NCBI GenBank assembly: GCA_947846985.1
Contig: CANTUZ010000003.1
Span: forward strand, 54,136,096 to 54,200,095
Reading direction: 5' to 3'
Source: Fratercula arctica
Taxonomy: Eukaryota; Chordata; Aves; Charadriiformes; Alcidae
Length of the DNA stretch: 64,000 bases
How positions within the stretch are numbered: position 1 is the first letter of the stretch; each line of letters begins with the position of its first letter. Under the pieces are notes generated by a model. That model was not told the origin of the DNA. It saw nothing but the letters and a program-made list of their open reading frames with translations, and did no database searches. Below are positions 39,474 through 53,056 of this stretch, one piece after another. The position numbers and the translations under genes were made by a program.

Positions 39474-42400
39474 TGCTGGCAAAATATTCCTCACACAGTT
39501 GCAGCTTTCATCAGTACAATGTATTTTGTGGAATGGAGAAAAGGATAACTGTGGGGTTTGCTCTGATACTTGTGTGTTGTCAAAATACATAATATATACA
39601 ACATATGTCTGTCAATTCTGTATAAAAATTATTATTCCTTACATAAAAAAAATGATTTGAACTACTATGGATCATTATAAAATGGAAGAACTATAAAATC
39701 AAGGCAGCCTCTGTTTGTGCTGTCTACTTGGAATATGTGCAACATTGAGATGGTTGGTTCCATCTTTAGCCACATCAGTATTATTGCAGATGATGAAATT
39801 CTAACAGCAATTTTTATCTTTGAAGATGAGGACAACAGGAATTCTTACAAGAAATGAAATTTACAATTCGTGAGTAGATAGAATGTGAAGCTTAAAGTTC
39901 TGAAGAAGAGGTTTAAGATTCCAGGAGAGAATATGGGATTTCTTAAGAATATAGCTATGGGTCCCCTTGGGAGAGAAAGCATCAAAATGTTTTGATTCTT
40001 TGTCCAGAAACTTGGGCTTTCCTATTACTTATCACATTTCCTGCACCCAGGCAATTAGATTCTTTGATTTTTTTCTGATCTGGTGGTACTGTTGTTTTAG
40101 GTGTCAGTTTACTTCAATTCTTAGTGTCATGCTATAAATGGAGAGAATAAGCAAGCATTCTCTCTTACATGGAATAGTTAAATATTTAATTTTTTTTATG
40201 CTTTGCTTTTAAAATTTGTAATTCTGCGTGTTGCTACATTTGATACACAGTGAAGAATAATTTAAAACTTTGTATTCAGGTACCATTCATTTAGCTAAAG
40301 TGGGATTCCTTCAGTCATATTTAGCTAATAGTGTATTTATAGGATTTTTTTAAAAACGCTACAGTATTCCATATTTTTTAGTCTCTTTAAGTTGATAAAT
40401 ATCTAATCTCACATGTGGCTATAAAACAGTTTCGTTGATTTCATTTGGTAATTAGTGTTTGGAATGCCTTCTGCCCAATTTCAACTTTCAAGTATCAGTC
40501 TGGGATGGTCTTTGTAATACAGGGACAGTGAGAAATCTTAGGTTTTGAAACAAACTAATATTGTAAATGCTTTTATGAAATGCTACTTATGATCATGTAA
40601 TGTTAACGCTCAACAATTACAAATCGATTGAGAAATGTAAAGTAGTGTTACAGTAGAAATTTGTGCTTTGCATGTTCCTTTAAGAGTTCCCTATCCCTAT
40701 GGCAACAACTGGAAAGAGCTTTTTCTAATTATGCAAAGTTTAAGGTTTCATTAAAATGGAAGGGGCGGGGGGGAAGCAGCTCCTAAACTTCTACATTTTG
40801 TGGCTTGGAAAGGAAACACAAATCTGTTCTTTGTAGACAGTTTTTTGCTGACTCTTTGTAGCTTGCCTAAGCACTGAAGAGAAAATTTAATGTGGGTAGA
40901 CTTACTGATCTGCACAAGAGTGAAATTGCTAAAAAATCTCTGGCATTTGAGACAATTACGCAATAGTTTAGAAGCTATGAAGAAAACTCATGCAGAATTT
41001 CTTCTGAAGTTGGAAAAAGGCATATGGGCAACTCTTTTCACTATAATAGTAGTTTCTGCTGTTCTTGAATCTGTAAGAAATATATTTCTAACTTCCAGTG
41101 TTGTTTGTAAGGGAGTTTTCTTCATAGAATTTAAGTTATGAGAACTGTCTTTTGTCTCTTATGATATAAATTAAGATACAAGGAATACTTTTTTAGAAAG
41201 GCAAGTTACATTTATTGTTGTAGAGTTCAGGTAACTTATTGTTAGATTAGTTTTTACTATGAAACATAGTGGATAAAATATATTTTAATCTATTATACAT
41301 ACTAATTTTATTATTAACTGAGGCATGGGAGCATTTTGTAATTATTCATTGTAAATAGATATATCCAAAATGGAAGCATTCATGGTAGATGTTGTTGCTC
41401 CTAGAGTGTGTTGGTTTGTTTTGTTCCTCGAAGATGTGGGCCTGTAGCTTGCCTCTCAGGTTGGTGGTACTGTTACTGGCATTTAGTTTTGATTTGGCTG
41501 GAGCAATTAATCCTGTTAGGACTCACTGATGGTAAAAAGGGATTGAGTTTACTGTAACTGAAACAATGAAGCAAGTGTGATTATTTCAGATTTTAACATT
41601 GTGAAATGGAACGGCTATAGGTTTGTTAGCTTTAAATTATTTATGACAAATAATTGCATTATGACAAATTCAGTGGATTCTGTGGAAGACTTGCTTTGCG
41701 TTTTACTTGCCTCCTTGGATGCTGTCTGTGGCCAGTGTCACTAAGCCTCTCTTACAGGGACTTAAATTAGTAATGTATTTTAAACCTGTATAGCTTTCAT
41801 TGATGTAAAAGGGCACAATATGGTCAAAAATTCATGCTGCAATGTCTTGAAAATTTGTCCAGATGTGATTTAGTTACTTATTATTACACACTAATCTACC
41901 CAGCTGCTATGTCTGTCCCCTGTGGTTCCCAATGAAATGGTTAAGATGTCTTGGTCAGTGTCATTAATACTATTATATAATAATAGGAGGGGTGAGGCCC
42001 CATCATCTGCAGCCTGGGCCGGCTTTCAGGGATGCCTGGAATTTTATGCTGTTTGATTCCCTCAGTGTTCCAGTCACTAGAACTGCTCCTTTTTTAAAAC
42101 ATGTCCAAGGGTACCCTGACAGTGTCAGACTGAGGGTGTGACATTTCTGGTGGCTGATTACTAACTTCTTCCGCGCTTGAACATAGCTTTAAGGGTAAAG
42201 TAGAAAGATGTTTAAGCTCAAAGGAAAGTTTAGTCTTTCAATATTATTTCATGGGCTGTTGTCTTTGCTTTTGTTCTAAGGAATTCTCATGTAATGACCA
42301 AAAGTGATGGCATGTCTGTCTGTCTCGACACTAATCAGTAGGCTTTCTGGAAGAATTGTAGGCTGAGAGGAGGCCACAGCATTTCAAAATATTTTTAATA

Positions 42401-43663
42401 TTTTTTTTTTTTTCCACATAAGGCATTAACTATACCACCTCATTTAAAATAACTAACCATTCATTTGCAACATGGTGGTAACTTTTATTTCATGGAAAGT
42501 GTAGCAGTTTCCATTCCTTATTGGAAAGAAGCTGCTTTTGAAGGCAGTGGGGAGAAAATGATGTTTAAAAATCTGTCTGAAACAGATTGTTTTTAATTTG
42601 GGGTTGTGTGTTTTTTTGTTTTTTAGTTTCGTAATGACTGGTGCCAGTAACAACTTATAGTAGCCCTTTTTGATATCTATATATATGCTCTTTCACTTAC
42701 AAAGTTTACTGTTCTCTTAGTCAATAGATGGCCATCCTGCATTTATCCACAAAGGCAGAGCAAGATCTGCCAGCTGCTATAACGTGGGAAGATGTGGAGC
42801 TTGACAATTTTTTCTGAACTTCAGTATGATATTGAAGAAGGTTTTCCACTGTCTATACTGGCATCTGAAACTTTCCTACTGTGAAAATATTCTTAGCAGT
42901 GGCTTTGATTTTTGGCATTAAGGAGTTTGGCATTTTAAAATTTGAATTTCAAATATTTAAATGGGCTCTCTGTGATGTCTAGAGAGGACATTTGTCTGGG
43001 ATAAAGAAATAGGTTTTACTCAAATGGAACTAAATTTCACTGAAATGTGAACATCTAGTTAGTGGAGAGGGATCTAAAGATCTGCGGAAAGAAGAGTTGT
43101 GGCTCACATAAACTACTGATTAAGGATCTGCATAGAGCCCAACAGTGGCAGATAAATACTTGGCACAGAGGTTTGAATTTAATTTGGGCTCAGCGTCACA
43201 AAAAGTGCTGAGGTTTATAATTTTTCCTGTAACTTTCCTCATAGCATATTCAGCCCCATAATTTTAATTTTTCTCTGCATGTTTTTCCCCACTTCAGTTT
43301 CTTAAGTAGGCAGCTGTCAAACTGAATGCCGTTCTGCAGGTTGTGTATTTGTTCACAAAATAATCAGAAGTACATTCAAATGTTGAAAGTATTACACATG
43401 TAAAAGTAGAGAAAAAGTATTTCTATACTAATTATTATAATTTTTTTATATCTATTTTTACTTCATTTAGCATACAATTGCTGATGCAAAAGCACTGTAA
43501 AAGCTTCAAGTTAATTAACCTTGCTTAAAAAAAAAACGTATTTTCAACAGCAGCTGTGGATCTAAATGGACTTCAAAGTACTTCCTAATGTGTCAGTCTT
43601 CTCAAAATGTAGGCAAAAGGGCTTTTCAGACTGAACATAAGAAAAAGCATAGCCGGCATGTCA

Positions 43664-43905
43664 TAGGATGTGATTATTCCTTCTATTCAGCACTTGTGAG
43701 GATGTATCTGACAGACTGTCTTAAGCCTGCTGTTGCAAGAAACGCTGACAAACCAGAGTAAGGTCAGCTGAGGGCAACTAAGATGGTTAGTGATATATGT
43801 GGAGAGACTGAGGAAACTCACTGTCTTTAATGTGGGGAAGAGAGGGCTAAAGGTGGACTTACATATAGTCAGGGATGCCGTTGGACATGGTTTGAGACAG
43901 AGCAG
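43664..43905 (+). mobile_element. Ancient CR1-like LINE fragment
   Basis: Blocks matching the CR1 3' coding region appear in order on the + strand: GTGATTATTCC-TTCTATTCAGC, ACTTGTGAGGATGTATCTG, GAGGGCAACTAAGATGGTTA, GGAGAGACTGAGGAAACTC and GGGGAAGAGAGGGCT. In intact elements these encode the region after the reverse-transcriptase core (the part reading ...[10 protein letters not shown]...). The copy is full of stops and small indels, so it is an old relic. Assignment is by recognition of block order. Confidence 0.65.
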
Positions 43906-46900
43906 TCTTAGAATATATAATTCCAGTCTGTTTGAGGCTGCATAAATTGAGAGTAGTTCTTCCTGCAACATGTTTTCACATGTTTCTTATAAATGTTTTT
44001 AGGTTTTCTGGTTTGGTTTTTTTTTTTCAGGCAGTCATTGCTTTTATACACCTATTCTAGTTGTAGAATTGGCTTAATATGTAATCCCACAGGGAGATAA
44101 TAGGAGTGGAATATACAAATAATGCAGTCATACCACTGATCCAATGCTGGCTGCTAAAATGATGTGATATGTGGCTCATAAATCACTACTCAAATTCAGC
44201 TTTTGGTCTAGCCATGCTTACAGGGTCTGTAATTCAGATTTTTAATTGCAGTTCTTGGAAGGCGGGTGTAATTTATGTCAGTATCTTTCATTGTTCTTCT
44301 CAGTTTAGCAGTGAAATCTTTGATTTCAGAATAATGCAATTCCAGACTTTTTGCACAGTAGGATCTTGCAGTGTGCCCTAGAGCCTGCTGGATGTGATAT
44401 GGGTAAATGTACCCAAGACGGTTTGAGCTTATGCAGCAGCTCATTGCTGCTGAAACATAAAGAATAAACCAACAAAGAAGAAAGATATTGTCTTCTAATA
44501 GGTTGATCACTTGAATTTGACCCAGAGAAAAGGTCAACAAATATCATGGCCAGAGCAAAACAGATGGCAGTTCTGTCATTTCTGGGAGCAGAGTGGAAGA
44601 AGGAAAGATACGTTCTCTTACTGAAGCTTTCAGTCTTGTCAGCTTTCCCATGTAGTTTCACCCTAAACCTCTAAGCACTTTATTAGTAAAGGAGCATGCA
44701 AGGTTGAGTATTATTGCCAGACAATTCACTTGTGGCACAGATCTCACATCTCACAAGGGAAGATTCATTCAACAATCTAATCCTCACAGTGACCAAGAAT
44801 AGCGATAGTGGACTTGTTGAGTATTGCTCATAAGCAGTCTGGAAATTTAAGCTAAAAAAACAAAAATCAACTCAATATGGTTCTGTCCTTTCCTGGCTAA
44901 GGTAGCTTGTGCTCTGGACTTGTGCTACAGGAGGCATCTGACAGATCTAATGTTAATGCTAGAAGTTTCATTGTTTGCATCTACAATGAGTGGCCTTTGT
45001 ATTTGGTTTGAAAAGATTAATAGATATTTCAGACATATATATTCAGAAGATTTTTTTCTACTCCTTCTCCAAAAGCAAAGTAGGCTGGATTCTTAATTCT
45101 GAAACTACTTTGAAGAGTTAAAAATCAGAAAACTCTTAGGTGGATGACTAGCCAGGTTTCATTTGTATAGAAGCCAGTAGATTTTTAGCTAAAGTATTTT
45201 TAAGTAGTGTTTTCTTTTGGGAGGGAAAAGGAGAATTAATGAAAGGCCTTAAATAGTTTTTGGTAAAACTTGAGATGACTATTTTGCATTAGTATGTTCA
45301 AATAAATGTTGCTATTCAATTAACAAAGAACAGGAAAGTTAGGAATCTTCAGGAAGAGTGTGATGAATGTTACTTATGGAGTCCTTAATCTGAATGAACA
45401 CAATTCTCTTTTTAGCAACTTTTTTTTTTCTTTTTCCATGCATAAAGTTTTTGCCATAAATCATTCTTTTAGTCTGGCAGTATGAATTATAAGGAAAGTC
45501 TTTCTTTTGACACACTGGTCAGTATCACTACCATGCTGGACTGATGATTTAAGTTACTTGATTATGTTTAGATTAATTGATCTGATTGAAATTATTTGTT
45601 CTTGAAATATGAATATATAAAATAAGTCACTTTTTGCATATGGAGCAGGGAACTGAGAGCATTTTCTGAAGGGGGTATGTGGAAAGTAAAGGGAATACTT
45701 GGAGTTACTCTTAAACTTCTTAGATTCCTTGTGGCTTTTTGTGACACATGCAGTCACTACTTGGTGCATGCCAGAGAAAGTGTAATTTGATCATTGAGGC
45801 ACGTTTGGTAAATACTAGTTTTGTGGGGACAGCCTGTTCTGTCCATAGGGGAAAAGCTCAATGCCAAAATCTAAAAGCTTTCTCTTTTATTTGGTTCTCT
45901 GTTCTTTTGCTTTCAACTACTGTAATACAGATACGTGTTACTTGTGACACTAACAGCATCTGCATTTGTTTTAGTTCTTGTAGTGTTTGGTCAATAAGCT
46001 TTAAAACTATACTTTTGTTGAAATCTGGCTAAATAGTTACTTTGAGAAAATATTTTGAATTTGCAAATCTTTCTGTAACATATGATCAGTGAAACATTAA
46101 AAGCTGATGTGATGCCTGTAGCCTGCTGGTGCTTAGCAACTGTTTGAATACTTTCTCGTCTGCTATATATGAAATAGAACTATTTGTATTCTGTTGTTTG
46201 ATGCTTGCTTTGACAGTCCGAAGCTACTTCCAGTTTCTCTGTAAATGGTATATTTTAAAAATGATTAGCTAGTCTTCCACACAGAATTCGTAGTGCAGAT
46301 AAGGTTGAAAACACTAGCTGAAAGCTCTTTAAGTGCTAAACTTGTGTTACTTCCATTTGGATTGTAAATGAGAATAAAGTACCTGTCTTGCTAGGTGTAC
46401 TTCTAAAAAACATTTCAAAAAGCTTATTTCTTTGGCACTAAATAATTTTTTTTTTTTCCTCTAAGGAGGAACATCAGGGAAGAAGGCTAGCATTAGCATT
46501 CAGTGAAATAGTTTTTCATCTTCAGAACATAGTTCTGAGAATGATTTTTAGCTGGCACAACTTCTGCCAGCATCTGTTGCTCCAGTTGGCACAAGCATAT
46601 GATTGGCAGAGTGATGAACAAGGCTGGGAAACTGATTTAGGTTAAAATTAACCTAGCCCCCAAAAAATGGGATTACTAAATAGACTAAGATGTATTCTGA
46701 ATAGGTAATCTAATTTTTTGATACAAGTGCTTGCTCAAGGGAGAAAGGGGAAGTGCCAGCCCAGGAGAGTAAAGCAGGATCTTACTCTAGAGAGAACTTG
46801 GATCTCATAGTATCCTAAATGCCTCTTGTCCTAACCATGATACCATGCCTGATATAAACCTACTTAAATTACGCATATGAATGATTTTGATATTAGTGTT

Positions 46901-48106
46901 TCATAAGGAAACTTTGACATACCGGGAGTGATAGTTCCACAGTGTAATTTATTGACTGGTTAATTAACGATACTGTGTTACGAATATAAGTCAAGCAACT
47001 TAAACTTACATCTTCATTGAAATGTGAGTAAAAGTATTTGGTTTGTGGTGATGAAGGCTTAAACTGTGAATGTGAATTCAGTGGCTTAAAAACCAAAAAC
47101 TTGTGTGGGGAAGAGTGTATGTGACTACTACAAGGAAGTTGTGTGGTGTCATGACTGTATGTGACAACTAGGAGGAAGGAAAACAGCTTGTTCTTCCTCT
47201 CCTAGTGCAGTGCACTAACAGTCCAAACACACAGCTATGGACTGGTGATGATCCATTTTTAATGCTTTGAGCAATGGCTTTTATGTAAATAGGATCACAA
47301 ATTCCATCACCAGCGCTTCAAACTACACTTGTATGTGGTGTATAACATGCATTTTTTGCATAGAAGGCACTTTTATGCTGTATAGGAAAGAACACTGAAG
47401 GTGATATGTGATGAATTTATTTTGCTCTTAAATTATACAGTTTGTGACTTGTAGTAGCTTACAGACTTGCTCGAAATACTGTTGCTCAAGCTGTCCTTGT
47501 TATCTTTTTGCATTTCTCTGAGCAGATAACCCCTTTAAAGCCAGTAGTACTGCTCAGGAATTTTTCACTTCCAACACTTCTTTTGAGTGGTGTTTTGTAT
47601 AAACCAGGCATTCTCAAAGTAGTCTGTGAATCACAGAAACGCTACATGAATGTGCTTCAGCAATCTGAATGGGGGGGTTTGTGCGTATTGTGTACCAGTG
47701 CTGACAGTTCCTGGTTGTATGACTGCTGCAGATATGAGAGACCTTGCTATAAATTTTTGCAAAATGTTACTATTCTTCTCTAAGTGTCTGCTTAGCATAT
47801 GGGGAATCAGGGATTTTGATCCTGTGACCTGGAAAAACTCTTGTTTCACAAGTTAGAATTGCTGCTATGTTTTAAAATGAGATCAGCAGAGAGACTGTGT
47901 TGATAAGACTGTTTGGAAGATATCATAGTTCAGAAGTGTGGTGTTTTGCCTAGTGAAGTACAAAAGAAAGATGGTGAATGAGCTGGAGTATGATAAGAAG
48001 AGAGAAATTGTCTCTTTATTTGCGTTCCAATGTGTTAAAATCAGTGTGCAATTCTATTTCTGGCATTACTGTGGAGTTATTACATGATGTTAGGCAGGAC
48101 TTGAGT

Positions 48107-48128
48107 GATGTGTGTGTGAACACACATC
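48107..48128. repeat. Short GT/AC hairpin
   Basis: GATGTGTG (48107-48114) and CACACATC (48121-48128) form an 8-base perfect stem with a 6-base loop. It probably arose from a GT dinucleotide tract and its flank. It is too short for a microRNA precursor. Confidence 0.6.
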
Positions 48129-48889
48129 GTATGGCTTAATTGTGATGTTACTAATTCTTTTTTACTCTTCTTAACTTCACAGTGCTTGAATTTTTTTTTT
48201 TTTTTTGCAGCAATGTTAATTTTATGCAGATGTGCATTTAAAGTCTTGACTGAGTTGAGTCACCATTAATATAGTCTGCTCTGCAGTAGATGTATCAACT
48301 GTTGAATACGACACACCAATTTAAGATACAAACAAAGAATAATTAATTAAAAGCGAGGTAGGTACTATTTCTGGAGTTTGGCTGTCATGATATGACTGAA
48401 CCATCCTTAAATTTATAAGTAAGATGAGTATCACAACTAGATTTAATTTGCTTTTGGCACATTCGTGCATTTTTGAGGCCTTTTATTCAGTTATTGCATT
48501 GGTCTGACTTGGTTTGTAGAATATGACGAACAGTACATAACATGGCTATGAGGGCAAAGACCCCAAAGGAATAGTCTTCATGGCAATTTTATTGTTCAGA
48601 GTAGCCTTACTGTCGGATGAAATGAGAGCTTTAAAGACTTATTTAATTGTTATTATTCTAATATACCTATTGTCAGAAACTCATTTATGAAATTTGTCAC
48701 TACTATGATTTTTGTGAATATATTTTACTAATGTATTTGTCTTCATACAGCTTGCTATACAGCCTGATTTCAGTGACATCATCTAGTTGTAGGAAAAATA
48801 ATTCTTAAAGCATTACTTAATGCATTGGATTTTGATGCGTTTAAAAGAATTGCAGTTGTCCTTGGTTTGAACGTCAGTGATATAGGTCA

Positions 48890-49130
48890 ATGGAATGATT
48901 TATGTCTGAAGGGGCCTTTAAAGATCATCTAGTTCAAGCCCCCTGCTGTGGGCAGGGACATCTTTTACAGGACCAGGTTGCTCAAAGCCCAATCCAGGAT
49001 GTACACTTCCAGTGAGAGGCATCCACAACTTCTTTGGGCAACCTTTTCCAGTCTCTCACCACCCTCATGATAAAAAAAATTCTTCCTTGTGTCCCATGTA
49101 CGCTCTTCTAGTTAAAAACCATTACCCTTT
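48890..49130 (-). mobile_element. CR1 LINE 3' fragment, moderately diverged
   Basis: On the + strand the blocks AAAGATCATCTAGTTCAAGC, CCCCTGCTGTGGGCAGGGAC, CAGGTTGCTCAAAGCCCAAT, GGGCAACCTTTTCCAGTCTC, CACCACCCTCATGATAAAAA and TTCTTCCTTGTGTCCCATGT follow the reverse complement of the avian CR1 3' end. The ATTCTRTG tail at the left edge has decayed and the copy stops after about 240 bases, as expected for a 5'-truncated LINE. It is more diverged than the copy at 52.5-53.8 kb, so it is probably older. Confidence 0.88.
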
Positions 49131-52030
49131 CTTAATAGTTGTTTGTCTGTAGGTATGGGCAGTTACTGAGACACTTCGATTCCAGAATGCTGTCCCTGAA
49201 GTGCTGTCATGTCCCTTGGATTAATTTCATTTCTGGCTTACAGTTGTAGGATAATGGAACTTGTTAGAATTTTACTTGCTTTAGTATTGGTATGAAACAC
49301 AGAAAGAAGTCTTTCAAATACCAATCTAGTCATAAGCAAAACCACTGTAAGATTGGCTTGCATAACGGAAGCTTTGAGATTTGTAATGCTGTTGCTGACT
49401 TCTGCATTGAACTGCTGAAGTTCAGATATTTGCCTGGGTATGGAGGCTTTCCAGAGCTTCCTGCTGTGAACTGAATAACCCAAAATACGTATCACAAATG
49501 GAACTACCAGGCAAGCAGCTAAAACGTGGCGCAACAGGGCTTGTCTTGCTTATGTTCTCAATATGAATTTTGAAGACATACAGTAATACTGTTAGCGGGA
49601 ACATATTAAAAGGGCACAAAGTTCACTCTCAGACTTTCCACTGTTGTGGAAATGTGACAATGGCATAATTTTACATCCAACAATTGTAGGTCACTATAAA
49701 TGAGAGAAAAAGCATTATGTATCATGCATGTAACTTAGGACTTCTTCAGCCTTTTGCATTCTTTCATCTTTGAATTGGCAATATAGGAAAAACAGTAATG
49801 TACTGTCAGTTATGAAATTGAAGATTTTTTTTTTTCCAAAACATTTTCATAGATAAATCTGAGAGTTATTTCAGTTTTAAACCAGTTGGGTTTTAAGTGC
49901 CTCTCTGATACAGTCTTCCTGCTGAGAAGGGTGTAGTAATAGTACTTTTATTTAGTTCTGAATTGAAGTGATGACACTTCTTGATGTTCTGTTTAGAATG
50001 AGAGCTAAGACATGTGAAGTAATAGCAAGCTGTGCGTAACTTTGATTTGTGAGAAACTTGTAGCAATACTGTAATAGAGGCTGATCTCTACAATGGTTGT
50101 ATATTAAGGCATAAATACATTGTTTCACAGAATCTGTTGGCTCCTCAGTATGAAACCCAGCAATTGTTCTTTACCTAAGTATTTCAATGTGAATTTGATT
50201 CTCTTTCTGCTTTTTTAAATCCAATTTCATACTGTTTCCATTGAAATTTATTTCTCTGATGGGTTGTATTTCTGTCTTCTAAAAATAAATTGTTTATGTA
50301 TAATTTTGAAGAGAGCTTTACATTGAGGAAGCCTGAGATATTCCTGGTTGTGTGATCCTGTAAGAGCAAAGAGCATCATTCTCTTCCTATATGGTGATGT
50401 CCCATGGTGGCTCTTCAGATAGTAATCGTGCATCAGTGTGTTCTGAAAGGTTTGATATCTAATTCGTGTGCTCTCTTGTTTTGTTTTTAAACTGGGAAAT
50501 AACCGTCAAAAAGTACTGCAAAATATGTAGGGTTATGGCTTCCTAGAAGTCATGATTCTTGTTTCATCAGATGTCTGTTTCATTTAGCTGAAGATTCTTA
50601 AGTGAAATATGGGCTTAGCAAGTGTAAGCTGGATCTTACCTGGATTCAGTAAAACTACCATGGGACTAGTGACCCTAGAGTTCGGATTGACAGCTCTGAA
50701 GCAGGCAGTCATGCTGGACTGTGGTTTTCAGTGGTGGAGCCAGAAGTCTGAAAGCTCTGCAGCTCCAGGTCTAATTGGAGCGTGGTTTCATACTGTTGAG
50801 AAGGTGTTTTGAGCCAAGAGGTTTCGAGATGGGCTTCTGTGTACTTAGGCTACAGGGTAGTCCCCTTTGGCCCAGAGTCAACTATTGTAGAGGTTCCCAA
50901 AGCAATTGAATGAACTTGTCATTCATGTCCATTTTATTACTGCTGTTGGCAGTAGGTTACTGGCAAGTCCCCTGAACATCTACAACTTTTTAGGGGGCAA
51001 CTTGTTGAAGGAAGACTTTGATCTGCTTTGGACTGAAGTCAGATATAAAAACTGGAACTTTACAAACTGGTCTGGAGCCAGCTCTTTTTAGAATTGTTCT
51101 CTGTGTAGCGTAGTGATTAAAATTCATGAAAGCAGGGGGATAGAAATAAACTAACACTTTCAGGTGCTTGTTACCCTACTTGCAACTGTAGTCATAACCA
51201 GCATGTACAACAGGCTTTGTATCACAAGCATTATACGTTTCTGAGGTACTAAGGACTTTGTGGACTATGACTCTTCTTTCTGTTGTAGCTTTTACCAAGG
51301 TATCTCCTACTCAACAAACTAGGAAGCAGTAAAACCTTAGAAAACATTTAAGACTTTCACAGCTAATGATGTTTAGGGAACTAAATATGGAGAAGGAAAA
51401 GCATAGGTGGGAGCCAGGTGTAGGAATAGGTGATTAAAGTTCCAGTATGCGGTCTTGTGGTGTGTAATAGGCCTGGTGATGCTTACAGGTACTATATTTG
51501 GAACTCTCATTACAATTCAGAACAGCCATCCTGGATTCATGGCAGTTACTTGAACTATTGATTCGATGTTCGGCAGCAGCTAGAAAAGCCTGCAGAGGTG
51601 TTGGGCATCATCAGAAAGATACTGAGGACATGAGAAATGGTGTCTTTTTGTTCCTGTGTAAAGCCCTGCTTAGCCTTCCTCTTGAGTGATGGGTGCTATG
51701 GTCCCCATATTTCAGGGAGGATACATTGGTGTTACAGAAGGTAACGAGAAGATTTTTTATTTATTTTACATCAAGATGACAGCTCTTGTCTTTCAAAGAG
51801 AGACTTAAAAGACAGACTTTAAAGACATACAACAGTTTGGAGAGGCAAAGGTTATACGAGGCTTTATAAATGAAGCTTACAAACCTATGCAGGTGGCGAA
51901 TGCACAACTGTTACTCACAGCATTGCAACATTAGAACTATGTAGCACTTGAAGCTTATAGGACAGCTGGTTAGAGTCTGAGGAAGACTTGTTTGATTTTG
52001 GTTAATTTTTTAATTATTATTATTACTTTT

Positions 52031-52341
52031 AAATGCACAGCATAGTAAACTTCTGGAATCCTTTGACACAGGATATTGTGGAGGCAGATGATTTCAGCAG
52101 GTTAAGAAAAGGAATATGAGTACATTGTCAACAGGTCTGTAAAGAGAGTAGACAGGGATCTGCACTCTAATTTCCTTAATTACACAGTTGTATATACTGA
52201 GAGAGTGAGAGCAATCTACTACAAAAAGGCTCAGGTTTACATGTTCTTCCTGAACGTTGCTTTTTGTTGCCCCTGTTGCAGAAGGTACTGAGGTAAAATG
52301 ACCATTCATCTGAGACTGTGGGATATTTCTTATGTTCTTAC
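52031..52341 (+). mobile_element. Ancient CR1/L3-like LINE 3' end
   Basis: Blocks typical of the extreme 3' end of old amniote CR1-type elements appear on the + strand: AACTTCTGGAATCCTTTGAC, ACAGGATATTGTGGAGGCAG, AGGTTAAGAAAAGG and, at the end, GACCATTCATCTGAGACTGT followed by CTTATGTTCTTAC. The terminal CTTATGTTC matches the characteristic ending as I remember it. The middle part (52125-52255) is too diverged to align by eye. It lies 158 bases upstream of the younger CR1 in the opposite orientation. Confidence 0.6.
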
Positions 52342-52585
52342 ATTAGTGCACATTATGATCAGAGAATCTGTAAGAGATTATAGAATCTAGTTAGATTTAA
52401 ACTGGTTGTTTCAAATCATCACTTTTTAGAAAATTATCATTTCAGAAAGGCTTTGAATTTTTTTCTATTTGTCAGTCATCAATCAAAACCAGGTTTTACA
52501 CAGAATCACAGAATGGTTTGGGTTGGAAGGGACCTTACAGACCACCTAGTTCCAAGCCCCCTGCCACAGGCAGGGACACCTCTCA

Positions 52586-53056
52586 CTAGACCAGGCTGCT
52601 CAAAGCCTCATCCAGCCTGGCCTTGAACACCTCCAGGGATGGGGCATTGACCACTTCCCTGGGCAACCTGTTCCAGTGCCTCACTACCCTTACAGTAAAG
52701 AATTTCTTCCTGACATCCAATCTAAATCTACCCTCTTTCAGTTTGAGGCCGTTACCCCATGTCCTGTGATAACACTCCCTGATAAAAAGTCCCTCCCCAT
52801 CCTTCCTGTAGGCCCCCTTTAGGTACTGGAAAGCTGCTATAAGGTCTCCCTGGAGCCTTCTCTTCTCCAGGCTGAACAACCCCAACTCTCTCAGCCTGTC
52901 GTCATAACATAGGTGCTCCAGCCCTCTGGTCATCTTCGTGGCCCTCCACTGGACCCGCTCAAACAGGTCCATGTCCTTCTTGTGGTGAGGACTCCAGAGC
53001 TGGACGCAGTACTCCAGGTGGGGTCTCACCAAAGCAGAGTAGAGGGGGAGAATCAC
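52586..53056 (-). pseudogene. CR1 pol C-terminal fragment
   Basis: An open frame of 156 codons without an authentic start corresponds to the end of the CR1 ORF2 protein, after the reverse-transcriptase core. Landmarks are [16 protein letters not shown] (residues 6-21), [12 protein letters not shown] near residue 38, [18 protein letters not shown] (about 64-81) and [20 protein letters not shown] (about 131-150), then the natural stop. The last block is the highly conserved carboxyl end of CR1 proteins. The frame is shifted by one base relative to the upstream reverse-transcriptase segment, so this copy cannot make a functional protein. It lies inside the TAB2 intron on the opposite strand. Confidence 0.9.
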
